Program-made: the position numbers and the translations under genes
Source: Alkalihalobacillus sp. YIM B00296
GTDB taxonomy: Bacteria > Bacillota > Bacilli > Bacillales > Fictibacillaceae
Direction: 5' to 3'
Length of the DNA stretch: 55,561 nt
NCBI RefSeq assembly: GCF_020179385.1
Contig: NZ_JAIBLJ010000025.1
Location: 1-55,561 of the forward strand
Notes under the pieces: generated by a model
Databases searched by the model: none
What the model was told of the DNA's origin: nothing
Seen by the model: the letters and a program-made list of their open reading frames with translations, nothing else
In this document: in pieces, positions 34,938 to 44,244 of the stretch
Position numbering within the stretch: position 1 is the stretch's first letter
Layout: each line of letters starts with the position of its first letter

Positions 34938-36199
34938 TAAAAAAACAACTGGCTAAATATCGCACAACGTTCGGCATCATCGGTCTCGTTTTGCTGTTAG
35001 GAAGTTCATTTTCCTATGCGATGTTCCAAGGTGGATTCGTTAGCTGGTTCCTGTTCTATTCCGTATTACCGCTTGTACTTTATACAGTCTTCATACTGAC
35101 ATTTCGTTTATCCAGGATTTCTGTAGAACGGCATATTGAGAGCTCGAACTTCATTTCAGGAGAAGAAATGAAAGTCACCATCACGATCTACAGCCGATTT
35201 CCGATACCGTTGTTCTTTTTAGTGGTGAAAGATGGGCTCCCAAGACTAATGGCCCCCTATGCTGATGCTCAAGGGTATCCCTATCAATCTCAGGCAAAAG
35301 CGCTGTTATTCCCTCTTTTTAAAAGAAGAGTGAGTTACGGTTATCTCATCAAGCCGATTCCACGTGGGATCCATCGGTTTAAATCCGTGTCATTAGAGAC
35401 AGGGGATTTGTTCGGTTTCAGTTCAAAATCCGTCCAGATCCCTGTACAGAAAACGATCCAAGTCTATCCGAAGACGCATTCGTTGGCAGGATGGAATGTA
35501 TTCGAAACCCATCCTTCCGGAATGAAAAGGGCAGGAAAGCAAGCTCATCAGGATTTCACATCGGCTGTCAGCATCCGGGATTATACACCTGGTGATAAGC
35601 TAAGCTGGCTGCATTGGAAAGCGACTGCACGCTCGAACAAGCTGGTTACGAAAGTTTTCGAAACGCAAAGGAATGATGATTTCGTCATTTTTCTTGACGG
35701 AAGCCATCCAAGCTATCATCGGAATGGACAGCAGTCATTTGAGAGGGCTGTCTCACTAGCGGCTTCGATATTGAAATATTCGATCAGTAAAGGGACTTCG
35801 GTTGAATTCCATAGCGTAACGAAAGAACATACGAACATGTCATTCCAAACCGGTCAAAATTACGAAGCGAAGCTCATGTACCATTTAGCACAGATCCAGC
35901 CTGATATGAAAACACCGCTTACTGATGTTCTGAAAAGGGAAGTCCATGAAATGTCAAAGGGTGTTACAGTATTGTTGATCAGTCCGGATCTGTCTGATTC
36001 ATTCATCTTTACGATGGAACGGATGGCTGCAAACAAAATACAAACCATTTTCTTCTATATAGCAAAACAGAAAACACTTTCGGATGAGGAAAAAAGTCTG
36101 TTGACAAGGTTGCGTTCCCGAGAGATTGCCGTATATCCAGTGAATCATGATGACTTCAGGGAAGTTGTGAAGGTGGGTGCCAAAAATGCCACAGTATGA
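34934..36199 (+). CDS. DUF58 domain membrane protein
   Basis: 421 residues with two N-terminal membrane segments (about 12-30 and 33-55). A DUF58 block follows (about 190-290) with VSIRDYTPGDKLSWLHWKATARS, and the end is VWA-like (FLDGSHPS as a partial metal site). It overlaps the MoxR gene by 4 bases and the next gene by 14, so all three are translated as a unit. Matches B. subtilis yeaD in place and type. The role is not established; it is probably a MoxR client in envelope assembly. Confidence 0.88.
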   Translation: MIKKQLAKYRTTFGIIGLVLLLGSSFSYAMFQGGFVSWFLFYSVLPLVLYTVFILTFRLSRISVERHIESSNFISGEEMKVTITIYSRFPIPLFFLVVKDGLPRLMAPYADAQGYPYQSQAKALLFPLFKRRVSYGYLIKPIPRGIHRFKSVSLETGDLFGFSSKSVQIPVQKTIQVYPKTHSLAGWNVFETHPSGMKRAGKQAHQDFTSAVSIRDYTPGDKLSWLHWKATARSNKLVTKVFETQRNDDFVIFLDGSHPSYHRNGQQSFERAVSLAASILKYSISKGTSVEFHSVTKEHTNMSFQTGQNYEAKLMYHLAQIQPDMKTPLTDVLKREVHEMSKGVTVLLISPDLSDSFIFTMERMAANKIQTIFFYIAKQKTLSDEEKSLLTRLRSREIAVYPVNHDDFREVVKVGAKNATV

Positions 36200-38402
36200 G
36201 GATAAACAGAAGTTCTCTGTCGGTTCGTTCTTGTTATATATGCTCGGGTTCTTACTGTTTTGGGAATGGTTGCGGCCTTTGTCCACGTTCACCGACACAG
36301 ATTACTTATCGATTTTCGTCTTGTTTTCAGCTTTCCTGTTTACATTGTCTTACTTTGAATTATCAGTTTGGGTCGCTTTCCCGATCAAGGTATTAGCACT
36401 TCTCTATGCCTTGCATTCGATTTATTTTCCTGTTTCTTTCTTTGATTTTCAATGGATGACCTATCTGATGAATGATTTATTCGGAAGTATGAAGCATGCT
36501 TTTGCTAGGGACTGGGATAACATGAGCAGCATCAGCCGAACCTTTTTGTTCCTGGTATTGTTATGGCTGATCAGCTATTTGATGCACTACTGGCTGATTC
36601 AGGCGCGGCGAATCTTTTTGTTTTTCATCATCACGGTCCTTTATGTAACGGTTGTCGATACCTTCACAGTTTATGATGCGTCCAGTGCAATCGTGCGGAC
36701 TGTCATCATCGGTTTTGTGCTTTTAGGGATTCTAAGGTTCATTAGGATCATAGAGTTGAAGGGATTCCGAGTCAATGAAAACCAATTTCCGATGATGTGG
36801 ATCGTGCCCCTTGCGGCATTGATTGCCTTTTCGTCGTTTCTCGGCTATCTGGCTCCAAAGGCTGCACCGCAATGGCCGGATCCAGTTCCATTCATAACTG
36901 CTGTCGGCAACCAGTCAGATGAAGGGGATGGCCCAGGTAATGGTGGAGGAATCCAAAAGATCGGATATGGATCAAATGACAGTCGTCTAGGAGGTCCTTT
37001 CGTTTACGATGATTCGCCGGTTTTTATGACGACCATTGAAGAGCTGCATTACTGGCGGGTGGAATCGAAGGAAGTTTATACAGGACTAGGATGGGAAACA
37101 GAGCCTGCAGAACCTCCAAGCGAGTCTGTCAATCCGGATGATGTGTCACTCGATTCCATTCATGCCATCACATACAATGACAATGTTCGTTCAGAAGAGT
37201 TGACTGCTGAAGTAGAGGTATTACGGAATAACCCCTACCCGTTCGTCATTTTCCCTGGTGAGCTTCAGTCAATTGAAACTGAAGAAGACCGGATCTATCA
37301 AATGAATACGATCACGAATATGTTGAAGACATTCGACCAGGCTGAAGAATCGGGGCTAGGGGAATATACAGTCAATTATAAAGTTCCCCAGTTTTCAGAA
37401 ACGGTATTAAGCAACAGCAGTACAGATTATCCTGCTGAAATTACGGAACGGTATCTTCAGCTGCCAGAAGATCTTCCTGAGGAAATTCAGAGGCTTACAG
37501 AAGAGATTGTCGCTGATGAAGATGATCCTTATGGGAGAGCGAAAGCTATCGAACAATATTTTTCTAGGAATGGATTTTCTTATAATACGACGGACGTGGC
37601 TGTTCCGGGCAGTAATGATGACTATGTGGCCCAATTCTTGTTCGAATCGAAGCTCGGCTATTGTGATAACTTCTCGTCTTCAATGGCCGTTATGCTTAGA
37701 ACAATCGGCATTCCGACACGATGGATTAAAGGATTTACCCGCGGGGACTATGAACAGACTCTGCAGGATGGACGGCGTATGTATCAGATCACGAATTCTA
37801 ACGCCCATTCATGGGTTGAAGTCTATTTCGAGGGTGTCGGGTGGGTTCCGTTTGAACCGACCCAGGGCTTCCTGGACTTGCCGAACTTTGTGTCGGACTA
37901 TGAAGACAATACGACGGAAACAGATGTCGCGGAAGAACAGGATGAACAGAATGAACAGGCGCGGAATACCGAGGATTCTTCAGGTTCAACCGGATATCAA
38001 TTCTCGATCAACTTGGATAAGGTCCTTACCTGGTTGAAATGGGGATCATTATCACTTCTGGTTTTGTTGGTAATTTCAGGAACGATCGCATTCTTGACCC
38101 GTAAAAAATGGCTGGACAAATACTTCCTGTGGCGTTTCAGAAAACGGAAAGGTGATGAACATGTCTTTGATGATGCCTACCATTGCCTGCTTTGGTTACT
38201 CGAGCAATATGGAATCAAGAAACGTCCTCATCAGACTTTACGGGAATTTGCCCTTGAAGTTGACCGTAATTTGGATACAGGGGATATGGGGATTTTGACG
38301 AAAAAATACGAGCTTACCCGATACAGTAACAAGTTAAGTCAAGTGGATTGGGAAGACACGAAGGAATTGTGGGAAAATTTAATTAAAAGGATACGACCTT
38401 GA
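36186..38402 (+). CDS. TgpA-like transmembrane transglutaminase-domain protein
   Basis: About 738 residues. Five to seven N-terminal membrane segments (to about 225), an extracellular part with a transglutaminase-like core, one more membrane segment (about 620-640) and a cytoplasmic tail with the DUF4129-type pattern (CLLWLLEQYGIKKRPHQTLREFA). The catalytic cysteine is in LGYCDNFSSSMA and the histidine in NAHSWVEVYF; the third position reads FEPTQG, Glu where Asp is usual. ATG 36186 is favoured over GTG 36177. Third gene of the MoxR operon, equivalent to B. subtilis yebA, which also precedes guaA. Confidence 0.9.
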   Translation: MPQYEDKQKFSVGSFLLYMLGFLLFWEWLRPLSTFTDTDYLSIFVLFSAFLFTLSYFELSVWVAFPIKVLALLYALHSIYFPVSFFDFQWMTYLMNDLFGSMKHAFARDWDNMSSISRTFLFLVLLWLISYLMHYWLIQARRIFLFFIITVLYVTVVDTFTVYDASSAIVRTVIIGFVLLGILRFIRIIELKGFRVNENQFPMMWIVPLAALIAFSSFLGYLAPKAAPQWPDPVPFITAVGNQSDEGDGPGNGGGIQKIGYGSNDSRLGGPFVYDDSPVFMTTIEELHYWRVESKEVYTGLGWETEPAEPPSESVNPDDVSLDSIHAITYNDNVRSEELTAEVEVLRNNPYPFVIFPGELQSIETEEDRIYQMNTITNMLKTFDQAEESGLGEYTVNYKVPQFSETVLSNSSTDYPAEITERYLQLPEDLPEEIQRLTEEIVADEDDPYGRAKAIEQYFSRNGFSYNTTDVAVPGSNDDYVAQFLFESKLGYCDNFSSSMAVMLRTIGIPTRWIKGFTRGDYEQTLQDGRRMYQITNSNAHSWVEVYFEGVGWVPFEPTQGFLDLPNFVSDYEDNTTETDVAEEQDEQNEQARNTEDSSGSTGYQFSINLDKVLTWLKWGSLSLLVLLVISGTIAFLTRKKWLDKYFLWRFRKRKGDEHVFDDAYHCLLWLLEQYGIKKRPHQTLREFALEVDRNLDTGDMGILTKKYELTRYSNKLSQVDWEDTKELWENLIKRIRP

Positions 38403-38456
38403 CCGCGTCATAGGTGACTGTTAGAATAAATCCATATTTTATACGGAAAACTCTAC

Positions 38457-38597
38457 TCCCTTCATATATGTCCGGGAATATGGCCCGGATGTTTCTACCA
38501 GATCACCTTAAATGATCTGACTATGGAGGCAGGCCTGTTTGTGCGTGTCAACCAGAACCCTGCCTTCATTGGTCTGGGTTCTTTTACTTTGTTTTTA
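38457..38597 (+). ncRNA. Guanine riboswitch with terminator before guaA
   Basis: The aptamer (38457-38529) shows the purine-riboswitch core: CATATAT, the P2 stem CCGGG / CCCGG around AATATGG, GTTTCTACC, the P3 stem AGATCA / TGATCT around CCTTAAA, and GACTATGG. The ligand-specifying base is C (GACTATG), which means guanine, not adenine. The 3' side of P1 plus following bases, GGAGGCAGG (38525-38533), can pair instead with CCTGCCTTC (38559-38567), the antiterminator. Otherwise AGAACCC / GGGTTCT (38554-38582) with TTTACTTTGTTTTT forms the terminator. Guanine would thus switch guaA off. Confidence 0.93.
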
Positions 38598-38865
38598 GGC
38601 TCTGTTATTCTTCATTGTTGATTTGCGCTATTTGCCCCCTTTCCACGGGTGATCCACAGCTTCCTCACTTGCACAGGATGTCTGGCTTACTTTTCCTGAT
38701 GGGGTCATGCGGCGAAATCAAGCTTTAGCGCAGATGTTACCAAGAAATCAACAAGAAAATTCAACTAAGCCTAGTTTTAAAAAGAAACGCCTGAATGACG
38801 AGGAAAAGTATGATTCTGGGATTATAGACAAACTAAATAATAGATCCGTTAGAGAGGTGGCTGAC

Positions 38866-40404
38866 ATGAATAAAACTGAAGAAATGATCATTGTACTGGA
38901 TTTTGGCGGCCAGTACAATCAATTGATTACAAGACGTATCCGTGACTTAGGTGTATATAGTGAACTTCATTCCCATAAAATCACGGTAGAAAAAATCAAG
39001 GAGCTGAACCCTGCTGGAATCATCTTCTCAGGTGGCCCTAACAGTGCCTACACAGCAGATTCACCAAAATGCGATGAACGAATTTTTGATTTAGGGATAC
39101 CGGTCCTTGGAATTTGCTACGGAATGCAATTGATGACGCATCACTTCGGCGGTAAGGTTGAAAAAGCGAACCACCGGGAATACGGTAAGGCTTCCGTGGC
39201 ATTACGCCATTACAATGAATTGTATAAAGATTTACCAGAAGAACAAACGGTATGGATGAGTCATGGAGACCTTGTCGTTGCACCTCCTGAAGGCTTTCAG
39301 ACCGATGTGACGAGCCCTTCCTGTCCTGTGGCGGGTATGAGCGATCCATCCCGGAACCTTTACGGTGTCCAATTCCACCCTGAGGTAAGACATAGTGAAT
39401 ACGGAATAGAACTGCTAAAGAACTTCGTCGTGAACATCTGTAAGTGTGAAAAGATCTGGTCGATGGAAAACTTCATTGAAGATGAAATCGAGAAGATTAG
39501 GGAAATCGTCGGGGATAAAAAAGTCCTTTGCGCGCTTAGCGGAGGAGTCGATTCTTCTGTTGTCGCAGCACTTATCCATAAAGCGATCGGCGACCAGCTT
39601 ATTTGTATGTTCGTTGATCACGGGTTACTCCGAAAAGGTGAAGCGGACAGCGTTATGAAAACATTCGGTGATTCGTTCAATATGAACATGATCAAAATCG
39701 ATGCGAAGGATCGTTTCTTAGGGAAGCTGAAGGGTGTAACGGACCCAGAACAGAAACGTAAAATCATCGGGAATGAATTCATCTATGTGTTTGATGAAGA
39801 AGCCTCTAAGCTTGAGGGAATCGACTATCTGGCACAAGGTACACTATATACCGATATCATCGAGAGTGGAACTGACACAGCACAAACGATCAAATCACAC
39901 CATAATGTCGGCGGTTTGCCTGAAGATATGCAGTTCCAATTGATCGAGCCGCTGAACACTCTTTTTAAAGATGAAGTACGTAAAGTCGGAACGGAACTCG
40001 GGCTGCCTGAAGAGATTGTCTGGCGTCAACCGTTTCCAGGTCCAGGGCTCGGTATTCGTGTTCTTGGAGAAGTGACGGAAGAAAAGCTGAAGATTGTCCG
40101 TGATTCTGATGCGATTTTGCGGGAGGAAATCAAGAATGCAGGTTTGGACCGTGAAATTTGGCAATACTTCACTGCGCTTCCGAACATGAGAAGTGTAGGG
40201 GTGATGGGGGATATGAGAACCTATGATTATACAGTCGGTATCCGAGCGGTGACTTCCATTGACGGGATGACTTCGGATTGGGCCCGAATTCCATGGGAAG
40301 TCCTAGAACGTATTTCGAACCGGATCGTAAACGAAGTGGATCATGTAAATCGTATCGTATATGATGTCACCTCTAAGCCGCCATCCACAATCGAATGGGA
40401 ATAA
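38866..40404 (+). CDS. guaA: GMP synthase (glutamine-hydrolysing)
   Basis: 512 residues. It aminates XMP to GMP. N-terminal class I glutamine amidotransferase with Cys84 in GICYGMQLM and the histidine/glutamate of FHPEV; ATP-pyrophosphatase domain with the P-loop [11 protein letters not shown]-terminal dimerisation domain ending [12 protein letters not shown], identical in most bacteria. AGAGGTGG precedes ATG 38866; the open frame upstream of it is riboswitch leader and not coding. Controlled by the riboswitch in front. Confidence 0.97.
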   Translation: MNKTEEMIIVLDFGGQYNQLITRRIRDLGVYSELHSHKITVEKIKELNPAGIIFSGGPNSAYTADSPKCDERIFDLGIPVLGICYGMQLMTHHFGGKVEKANHREYGKASVALRHYNELYKDLPEEQTVWMSHGDLVVAPPEGFQTDVTSPSCPVAGMSDPSRNLYGVQFHPEVRHSEYGIELLKNFVVNICKCEKIWSMENFIEDEIEKIREIVGDKKVLCALSGGVDSSVVAALIHKAIGDQLICMFVDHGLLRKGEADSVMKTFGDSFNMNMIKIDAKDRFLGKLKGVTDPEQKRKIIGNEFIYVFDEEASKLEGIDYLAQGTLYTDIIESGTDTAQTIKSHHNVGGLPEDMQFQLIEPLNTLFKDEVRKVGTELGLPEEIVWRQPFPGPGLGIRVLGEVTEEKLKIVRDSDAILREEIKNAGLDREIWQYFTALPNMRSVGVMGDMRTYDYTVGIRAVTSIDGMTSDWARIPWEVLERISNRIVNEVDHVNRIVYDVTSKPPSTIEWE

Positions 40405-40498
40405 ACGAACGATAATAATTTTGAATCGATTAACGTTCGTGTTTTTGTTGACATTTTTCGTCAACGACATTACACTGATAAAGAAATAATAAATATAA

Positions 40499-40657
40499 CA
40501 TCATCGTATAATGTCGGGGATAGGGCTCGAAAGTTTCTACCAGGCTACCGTAAATAGCTTGACTACGAGGGATGATTCAATGGGACAACCTATCATTGGA
40601 TTGCCCGTTCCAACCCTTGTCGTCAAAGCTTCAGGTATCTGCCTGAAGCTTTTTTTC
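40499..40657 (+). ncRNA. Guanine riboswitch with terminator before pbuG
   Basis: Aptamer at about 40499-40575: CGTATAATGTCGGGGATAGG, GTTTCTACC, the P3 stem AGGCTA / TAGCTT around CCGTAAA, and GACTACG with the guanine-specific C. A strong terminator follows: AGCTTCAGG / CCTGAAGCT (40627-40650) with a 6-base loop and seven Ts. GACTACGAGGG can pair with CCCTTGTCGTC (40614-40624), but how this opposes the terminator is not clear to me. Guanine should prevent expression of the permease. Confidence 0.92.
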
Positions 40658-40668
40658 TGTTTTTTTCG

Positions 40669-40776
40669 GTGCCAGGCACCTTTTTCAAACCCTTGGTACA
40701 CGCAGGTTTTGAAAAAGTGCCTGGCACTATCTGAGAAGGCTTGGTACTCAAGGGTTTTAAAAGTGTACCAGGTACA
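40669..40776. repeat. GTGCCAGGCAC-type repeat before pbuG
   Basis: GTGCCAGGCAC (40669-40679) and GTGCCTGGCAC (40717-40727) with their flanks CTTTTTCAAA / TTTTGAAAAA form a long hairpin. A second, diverged unit follows (CTTGGTAC at 40740, GTGTACCAGGTAC at about 40763-40775) and repeats the order CTTGGTAC, GGTTTT, AAAAGTG, ACCAGGTAC / CCTGGCAC. Such GTGCCAGGCACC elements are common between Bacillus genes. Here one lies between riboswitch and start codon. Confidence 0.6.
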
Positions 40777-40805
40777 AAAGGAAAGAAAAGGGAAGTGTTT
40801 GGGGG

Positions 40806-42101
40806 ATGGACCGTTTTTTTGGTTTTAAGGAATACGGAACAACTTATCGAAGAGAGTTCATTGCAGGTTTGACCACGTTTTTATCTATGGCATATATTTT
40901 ATTCGTCAATCCGGCGATCCTTGGAGATGCCGGGATGGACAAGGGGGCCGTTTTTGTAGCAACAGCTCTTGCTGCTGCAATCGGTTCACTTGTTATGGGG
41001 GTATTGGCAAACTATCCGATTGCCCTTGCACCAGGGATGGGGCTTAATGCCTTTTTCACCTACTCCGTTGTCATGGTCATGGGTATTCCATGGCAGACTG
41101 CACTTGCAGGTGTTCTAGTTTCTGGATTGGTTTTTATCGTCATCACAGTATTCAAGATCAGAGAGACGATCATCAATGCGATTCCGCAGGAATTGAAATA
41201 TGCTGCAGCAAGCGGTATTGGATTATTCATCGCTTTCATCGGCTTACAGAATGCTGGAATTGTCGAGAATAACGATTCCACATTGGTACAGCTAGGGAAT
41301 TTGACAAGTGGTGATACGCTGCTTGCCATCCTCGGATTGGTCGTCATCGTCATTTTCATGGTCCGTGGGATCAAGGGCGGTATCTTTTATGGGATGGTAC
41401 TTACAGCTATCGTAGGTCTTATTTTTCAACAAATCCCACTTCCGTCTGGTATCATCGGTGCGGTTCCTAGCTTAGAGCCTACGTTTGGTGAAGCGGTCAA
41501 ACATTTGAATCAAATCACGACAATCGATATGCTGGTCGTCGTATTGACATTCTTGTTCGTCGACTTCTTCGACACGGCAGGTACACTGATGGCGGTTGCC
41601 TCTCAAGCAGGATTGATGAAGGACAACAAGTTGCCGCGAGCAGGACGTGCGCTTTTAGCAGACTCTTCTGCTACGGTGGTCGGAGCCGTATTGGGAACCT
41701 CTACGACAACCGCTTATATTGAATCTTCTTCAGGGGTTGCAGCCGGTGGACGAACAGGGTTCACCTCAGTTGTGACAGCAGGCTTTTTCTTATTAGCTCT
41801 GCTATTTTCACCATTGCTTGGTGTGGTCACACCGTCTGTAACAGCACCGGTATTGATCATTGTAGGAGTATTGATGGTCGCTGTACTCGGAAAGATTGAA
41901 TGGCATCGTTTCGAGATTGCAACTCCAGCATTCTTGACGATCATTGCCATGCCCTTGACATACAGCATTGCAACGGGGATTGCACTCGGATTCATCATGT
42001 ATCCAATCACGATGCTTGTAAAAGGAAAATGGAAAGATGTACACCCGATCATGTATTTCATGTTTTTCATCTTCATCTTGTATTTTGCATTCCTGGCATA
42101 G
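40806..42101 (+). CDS. pbuG: Guanine/hypoxanthine permease (NCS2)
   Basis: 431 residues, 12 to 14 membrane segments. AzgA-type NCS2 features: MDRFFGFKEYGTTYRREFIA at the start, GLTTFLSMAYILFVNP, LAPGMGLNAFFTYSV, and FLFVDFFDTAGTLMAVA with the proton/substrate Asp. It imports hypoxanthine and guanine, which fits the guanine riboswitch in its leader and guaA upstream. The ATG follows GGGGG without ideal spacing, but the protein start agrees with the family. Confidence 0.93.
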   Translation: MDRFFGFKEYGTTYRREFIAGLTTFLSMAYILFVNPAILGDAGMDKGAVFVATALAAAIGSLVMGVLANYPIALAPGMGLNAFFTYSVVMVMGIPWQTALAGVLVSGLVFIVITVFKIRETIINAIPQELKYAAASGIGLFIAFIGLQNAGIVENNDSTLVQLGNLTSGDTLLAILGLVVIVIFMVRGIKGGIFYGMVLTAIVGLIFQQIPLPSGIIGAVPSLEPTFGEAVKHLNQITTIDMLVVVLTFLFVDFFDTAGTLMAVASQAGLMKDNKLPRAGRALLADSSATVVGAVLGTSTTTAYIESSSGVAAGGRTGFTSVVTAGFFLLALLFSPLLGVVTPSVTAPVLIIVGVLMVAVLGKIEWHRFEIATPAFLTIIAMPLTYSIATGIALGFIMYPITMLVKGKWKDVHPIMYFMFFIFILYFAFLA

Positions 42102-42121
42102 GCGCAATTGAAAAGCATCAA

Positions 42122-42158
42122 GGGATGGCCGTCTGATGAATGGGCCATCCCTTTTTTT
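42122..42158 (+). terminator. pbuG terminator
   Basis: Stem GGGATGGCC / GGCCATCCC, 12-base loop, seven Ts, 20 bases past the stop codon. Confidence 0.93.
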
Positions 42159-42159
42159 A

Positions 42160-42690
42160 TATCCGTATCAATCTGCTGCAATCAAAGCGGCAAGTCCGTT
42201 TTTTTTAGATTAGTACAGCAAGATTGTCGTGCGAAAAAAGTCGAATATTGTTACCGGCATTCAACTTTATAAAACATCCCTTTGTGTCTGAAAGAACGTG
42301 ATATTAGACCTATAAAAAGCCGTTTAACGAAAATATTTGTAACAATATAGAAATATAAAAAATATTCATAAATTTACATATATAAGCTTATAAAGGCTTT
42401 CCTTAAACGAATTATCATATCCAAATCTGCTAAAAGGATAAGTTCGGCAAAAATCTCCGCAAAGGTCCTTTTTACTCTGGTACGGTCCCGAAAAGTATCT
42501 TAAATTCAAGAGGTTGGTTCTGAAGGATCAATTTAAAACCATATTTTGTCATTTTTATTTTAAAACCTACTTTGACGGGTGTGGCATTGTTTGGTAGTTT
42601 TTCCTTATGATATGAACATTTTTTGTCATTTCCACACTAATTTTACGAGTGACTTGACTACCCAGTCGATTTGTTGGAGGATGTTTCACT
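42160..42690. other. Long leader region before the Tad pilus cluster
   Basis: 530 AT-rich bases with no convincing gene. They must hold the pilus operon promoter, but I find no pair of hexamers near consensus. Short segments GGCAAA, CGCAAAG and CTGGTACGGTCC (42448-42485) recall pieces of the c-di-GMP-I riboswitch but without its P1b hairpin. A GGAGGATG site lies before the first gene. Confidence 0.35.
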
Positions 42691-43428
42691 ATGAAACTTG
42701 TAATTGATGAAACGTTAGGAAACTTTCAAGTAGAAGATTTAATCATTAAACCAGTAAACACAAAGTTTGGTCCTAAACCGATCAAGGAAATCATCCAGGA
42801 TAAGGAATCGAAGTTATTGTCCAGATCTCTCGGAATCACTGCATTCAGCCAGTTGGAGCAGATCCGCTTTTTCAGAAATTTATCTGATGCGCACGAAATC
42901 TTATACTTCTATGATCCAGCCTATACCGATATCCAAGTGATCCGGAGGCTTCAGAATTGGTTGTACCCAGATCAGTCATTAAACTGTTACCCAATCCTAC
43001 ATAACCGTGCGACACTTTATATGCTGCTCGATAAATTATCTCGAGAGAGCCATGAATCTTCATCCACAGTCACCAATCGTATTGCCCAATATAGCAGCAC
43101 GATCAAAGAATGGATCATTACCCCCGATCCTAAAGCCTTTTATAAAAATCAAATACGATCCATCTATAAAAAGAAAAAGAAACCATTCAAACTATTGGTT
43201 TCTGAGAAGGGCAAAGCGAAAATTGAAAAAACGGGCAGTCTGGATGAACTGGTCGACAGTGTACTGAGCCGTAATGATGTCCCTTCGTCACAAACATGGC
43301 TGGTATCGAAAGGCCTTTCAAACGATTTATCCGTAAAGAATCATACAAAACATTACGAATTAGAAAAGCACAATCTACCTATCAATGTACCCTTTGTACA
43401 TATAGTAACCCAACCTACCTTTAATTGA
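42691..43428 (+). CDS. Unknown first gene of the Tad pilus cluster
   Basis: 245 residues, soluble, no signal peptide or membrane segment. I do not recognise a domain. The N-terminal half alternates short strands and helices (SDAHEILYFYDPAYTDIQVIRRL), a basic patch KKKKKPFKL lies at about 163-172, and the C-terminus reads NVPFVHIVTQPTF. It is 15 bases ahead of cpaB with its own GGAGGATG site, so it is probably a cytoplasmic partner or regulator of the pilus machine. Confidence 0.6.
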   Translation: MKLVIDETLGNFQVEDLIIKPVNTKFGPKPIKEIIQDKESKLLSRSLGITAFSQLEQIRFFRNLSDAHEILYFYDPAYTDIQVIRRLQNWLYPDQSLNCYPILHNRATLYMLLDKLSRESHESSSTVTNRIAQYSSTIKEWIITPDPKAFYKNQIRSIYKKKKKPFKLLVSEKGKAKIEKTGSLDELVDSVLSRNDVPSSQTWLVSKGLSNDLSVKNHTKHYELEKHNLPINVPFVHIVTQPTFN

Positions 43429-43443
43429 TGGAGTGACGAAGCA

Positions 43444-44229
43444 ATGATCGATGCTAAGAGAAAAGCATTCATTTTTTTAACGATTGCATTCATTTTAGCT
43501 GTTGTAGCTGCTGGATTTATTATCAACCAGATCCAAATGGCGCAGGATACCCTGAGCGCGACAGTAAAAGTTGCCGCAGCGGCAAAGGATGTCCAATCGT
43601 ATACCTCATTAGAGGATGGCAACATTACATGGGTGGAGATGCCGAAAACGGCCCAAGTCGATTCATTCATCCAGCAATCAGATGATTTGGATGATTTCAT
43701 AACCGTTGTCAACTTGAAAGAAGGAGATCTGGTCACAAAAAGTGTGGTCAGGAAAAAGATTGATATTCCTGCCGATCATAGAGTGGTCTGGCTGAACCCT
43801 AGCGAAAATGTCCTTATCGACCAGGGTGTAGCTGAAGGGGATTTAGTAGATATCATATCTGTCATGGATAACAAAGAAAAAGGGATCCTTACAAAACGGC
43901 TTCTGCAAAGTGTCCGTGTCGTCCAATTTGAAGAAAAGAGTGAAGGCCCCCCTGCAATCAAGGTATCCTTGCCGGTGAATGATGCGGAACGTTTGATCCA
44001 TTCACAGAATGCAGCCAAGCAGATCCGGGTCTTAAGGGTCAACCAGGTCATGGAAGATAATAGTACGACACCGGATGCTTCAGAAGAAATTTCTACAAAA
44101 CCAAAGCAAGAAGAACAAAAAGAAGCACCGACACAAAAAGAGGCAGAAAAGAAGCCTGATGCTACAGCTGATAAACCGAATGGTGAAAAAGCAGAAAAAC
44201 CAGAAGACAAAAAAGACGAGAAGCAGTAA
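43444..44229 (+). CDS. cpaB: Flp pilus assembly protein CpaB (RcpC), SAF domain
   Basis: 261 residues: an N-terminal membrane anchor (about 8-30), a SAF domain (about 35-105, with VAAAAKDVQSYTSLEDGNITWVEMP and LKEGDLVTKSVV), a second beta domain (about 110-200) and a Glu/Lys/Pro-rich tail (about 205-261). In Gram-negatives CpaB works with a secretin; here there is none, so the tail may reach into the cell wall instead. ATG after GGAGTG. The following gene begins 15 bases later. Confidence 0.82.
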   Translation: MIDAKRKAFIFLTIAFILAVVAAGFIINQIQMAQDTLSATVKVAAAAKDVQSYTSLEDGNITWVEMPKTAQVDSFIQQSDDLDDFITVVNLKEGDLVTKSVVRKKIDIPADHRVVWLNPSENVLIDQGVAEGDLVDIISVMDNKEKGILTKRLLQSVRVVQFEEKSEGPPAIKVSLPVNDAERLIHSQNAAKQIRVLRVNQVMEDNSTTPDASEEISTKPKQEEQKEAPTQKEAEKKPDATADKPNGEKAEKPEDKKDEKQ

Positions 44230-44244
44230 AGGAGAAGATGTCCG

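Noticed and set aside
42440-42490. Pieces resembling the c-di-GMP-I riboswitch (GGCAAA, CGCAAAG, CTGGTACGGTCC)
   Set aside because: The hairpin between the first two pieces is missing, with only about 6 bases between them, so the aptamer cannot fold; noted only as part of the intergenic entry.
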